A stretch of 24,454 bases of DNA, taken from Candidatus Dojkabacteria bacterium UBA2259. GTDB taxonomy: Bacteria; Patescibacteriota; Dojkabacteria; SC72. The position numbers were made by a program, and so were the translations under genes. Shown piece after piece: positions 23,173 through 24,454 of this stretch (the stretch's first letter is position 1; each line of letters starts with the position of its first letter). The notes under the pieces were generated by a model. That model had not been told where the DNA came from, made no database searches, and was given only the letters and a program-made list of their open reading frames with translations. The stretch is from the NCBI GenBank assembly GCA_002347605.1, contig DDXN01000018.1:1-24454 (forward strand), read 5' to 3'.

Positions 23173-23439
23173 ATGTCACATGTTGTTGGAGCAGGTAGTG
23201 TTGCAATGGGAGGCCATGTTGCTGGTAAGAGACTTGGTGTAAAGAAATATGAGGGTGAGGTTGTACAATCAGGAAACATAATTCTTAAGCAGAGAGGCTC
23301 TGTGTATCATCCTGGGAAAAATACTTACTCTTCTAAGGACTACTCTATTCATGCAAAGAAAGAGGGATTTGTGAAATTCAGAAGAATGAGTGGCTTTAAG
23401 AGAGGTCAGTACTATGTAGATGTGGTAGAATCTCTTTAA
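23173..23439 (+). CDS. rpmA: 50S ribosomal protein L27 with atypical N-terminal tail
   Basis: L27 lies near the peptidyl-transferase centre, and in most bacteria its N-terminal tail reaches the tRNA ends. The body is standard: GKRLGVKKYEGEVVQSGNII, LKQRGSVYHPGKN, KEGFVKFRR. The tail reads MSHVVGAGSVAMGGHVAG, whereas the common form is near MAHKKAGGSTRNGRDS. Residue-by-residue, K4, K5, R11 and R14 of the common form are V, V, A and G here. The length of 88 residues is normal. It lies 22 bases after the methyltransferase gene and 5 bases before the SPOUT methyltransferase gene. Confidence 0.9.
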   Translation: MSHVVGAGSVAMGGHVAGKRLGVKKYEGEVVQSGNIILKQRGSVYHPGKNTYSSKDYSIHAKKEGFVKFRRMSGFKRGQYYVDVVESL

Positions 23440-23444
23440 GCCAG

Positions 23445-24188
23445 ATGAGTAAACAAAGATTTATCCAAATAGAGAGTAAGAATGCGTTGCTTGAACTACT
23501 TAAAGAGGGTAGGGATTTTGAGCGTATATATTTGGCAAGTAGTGCGTATAGGGATGAAAAGACTAAAGAAATTGTACAGATAGCTGGTGAAAAAGGTATT
23601 CCAATTATCAGGGTTTCTAAAAAAACACTTTCTAGAAGACTCAGAGCATCATCTTCTGAGAGTATGGTTGGTATGATGTTTTCCCAAAATGAATGGGAGT
23701 TAGATCAACTATTAAAGAGTATTTACAAAGAACATAAAATTCCGTTCTTCCTAATATTAGATGACATTAAATATATTCAGAATATCGCAGCTATTATGAG
23801 AACAGCTTTTGCTGTTGGTGTTAATGGATTAATTACCCATCCTAGTGATGTTAGTTTGGTAACTGATGAGACTATTCGTATCTCAATGGGTGCAGCTGAA
23901 AGAATCCCTATTGTTGAGATGAATCTATTTACCGCAATTAAGGAGTTAAAGAAAAATTGTATAAAGATATTTGGTGTACATATGGATGGTAAGAGTTACT
24001 TTGATACTGATTTGAAAGGTCCATGTGCATTTGTGCTAGGTTCAGAAGATACTGGTATATCAACTGGTATGCTTGAAAGAGTTGACGAAAGGGTCTCTAT
24101 ACCTATGAGAGAGGGAATCGGATCTTTGAATGTGAGTGTTAGTGCAGGTGTACTTATGTATGAGAAGTTAAGACAAGAGGTGTCTTAA
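23445..24188 (+). CDS. TrmH/SpoU-family (SPOUT) RNA 2'-O-methyltransferase
   Basis: SPOUT enzymes methylate ribose 2'-hydroxyls of rRNA or tRNA using a knotted SAM site. An N-terminal L30e-like substrate-binding region (1-75) is followed by the catalytic domain. Motif 1 is QNIAAIMRTAFAVGV (N113, R119), then SMGAAERIPIV, motif 2 VLGSEDTGIS (E201) and motif 3 IPMREGIGSLNVSVSAGVLMYE (S227-L228-N229). The motif 1 glycine of the usual NxGxxxR is alanine. At 247 residues it is like RlmB (23S Gm2251), but the target site cannot be read from sequence. It ends 4 bases inside the convergent parB end. Confidence 0.88.
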   Translation: MSKQRFIQIESKNALLELLKEGRDFERIYLASSAYRDEKTKEIVQIAGEKGIPIIRVSKKTLSRRLRASSSESMVGMMFSQNEWELDQLLKSIYKEHKIPFFLILDDIKYIQNIAAIMRTAFAVGVNGLITHPSDVSLVTDETIRISMGAAERIPIVEMNLFTAIKELKKNCIKIFGVHMDGKSYFDTDLKGPCAFVLGSEDTGISTGMLERVDERVSIPMREGIGSLNVSVSAGVLMYEKLRQEVS

Positions 24189-24454
24189 ACATCAAAGTTT
24201 TCAATTCCAAGTTTTTTCAATAATTCTTCTAAATCGTTTTTATTTAAGAATCTAATTATTATCCTTCCACCCTTACTTAGTCTTCTTACGCTAGTGCTGT
24301 ACCCTATCTTTTCTGTAAGCATTTCACCGTATCTAAGTAAATCTGGATACTCTGTTTGAATAGTTTTGTATTTTGCACTCTTCCCATAGTTTATCTTTCG
24401 AACCAAAGACTCTGTTTGTCTTACACTTAATCCTCTTTTTATTACAATATCTGT
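24185..24454 (-). CDS. parB: chromosome partitioning protein ParB, C-terminal part (cut by window edge)
   Basis: The frame is open from the window edge and reads IVIKRGLSVRQTESLVRK, the helix that follows the helix-turn-helix of ParB. A linker follows, then a C-terminal dimerisation segment (YGEMLTEKIGYSTSV, GGRIIIRFLNKNDLEELLKKL). ParB binds parS sites and, with the ATPase ParA, segregates the chromosome. About 89 residues are visible; the CTP-binding domain and most of the DNA-binding domain lie beyond position 24454. A TTG inside the frame at 24406 is not the true start. Confidence 0.88.
   Translation of the reverse strand, partial: TDIVIKRGLSVRQTESLVRKINYGKSAKYKTIQTEYPDLLRYGEMLTEKIGYSTSVRRLSKGGRIIIRFLNKNDLEELLKKLGIENFDV

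Noticed and set aside
1..24454. Recoded TGA (as in Gracilibacteria/SR1)
   Set aside because: TGA is used as a stop at ftsX, the YggU gene and the 84-residue ORF, core genes have no internal TGA, and RF2 is encoded.

Overview
This is an AT-rich, gene-dense bacterial chromosome segment using the standard genetic code. TAA, TAG and TGA all serve as stops; TGA ends ftsX, the YggU gene and a small ORF, and the TGA-reading release factor RF2 is encoded here. Genes are short and tightly packed, many neighbours overlap by 1-14 bases, and most start codons lack a Shine-Dalgarno sequence. Together with several divergent core proteins and many short unrecognised ones, this suggests a small-genome lineage of the Candidate Phyla Radiation (Patescibacteria) type. 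That placement is an inference; no rRNA gene is present to confirm it. No CRISPR array, insertion sequence or rRNA gene was seen, and no gene-free gap reaches 300 bases.

Layout. (1) 1-2245, plus strand: a recent tandem duplication of an unrecognised gene, then a membrane-anchored cysteine-rich protein whose TAG stop is followed by 48 in-frame codons encoding a second membrane segment. (2) 2275-6124, minus strand: a run of mostly unrecognised genes containing a six-helix membrane protein, a stand-alone RecB-type PD-(D/E)xK nuclease, a signal-peptidase-like membrane protein without its catalytic residues, three small unknown proteins and tRNA-Asn. (3) 6243-6836: long-form hibernation factor HPF, ending at a palindromic terminator. 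(4) 6887-12086, minus strand: prfB, ftsE, ftsX, a coiled-coil M23 peptidase and a SurA/PrsA-like foldase. This looks like one cell-separation operon, in which FtsEX would control the coiled-coil hydrolase. (5) 12130-16548: gpmI, uppP, a cohesin-like surface protein, tRNA-Phe and tRNA-Gly, a small unknown gene and a DedA-family gene. (6) 16630-24188, plus strand: ftsQ-ftsA-ftsZ-yggU-ftsW-rplU-methyltransferase-rpmA-SPOUT methyltransferase, a division and translation cluster. (7) The 3' end of parB on the minus strand at the right edge.

The genes fit together as envelope growth and division (FtsQ, A, Z, W, E, X, the hydrolase, UppP, DedA), translation (RF2, HPF, L21, L27, two RNA methyltransferases, three tRNAs) and chromosome segregation (ParB). 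The strongest unusual signal is the M23 peptidase next to ftsEX. Its catalytic domain reads in circularly permuted order, with the HxH half before the HxxxD half, yet all expected catalytic residues are kept. Other points worth following are the mosaic tandem paralogues, the apparently dead signal-peptidase-like protein, an L27 whose N-terminal tail has lost its basic residues, a methyltransferase placed between rplU and rpmA, and promoter -10 boxes lying only 6-21 bases from start codons.
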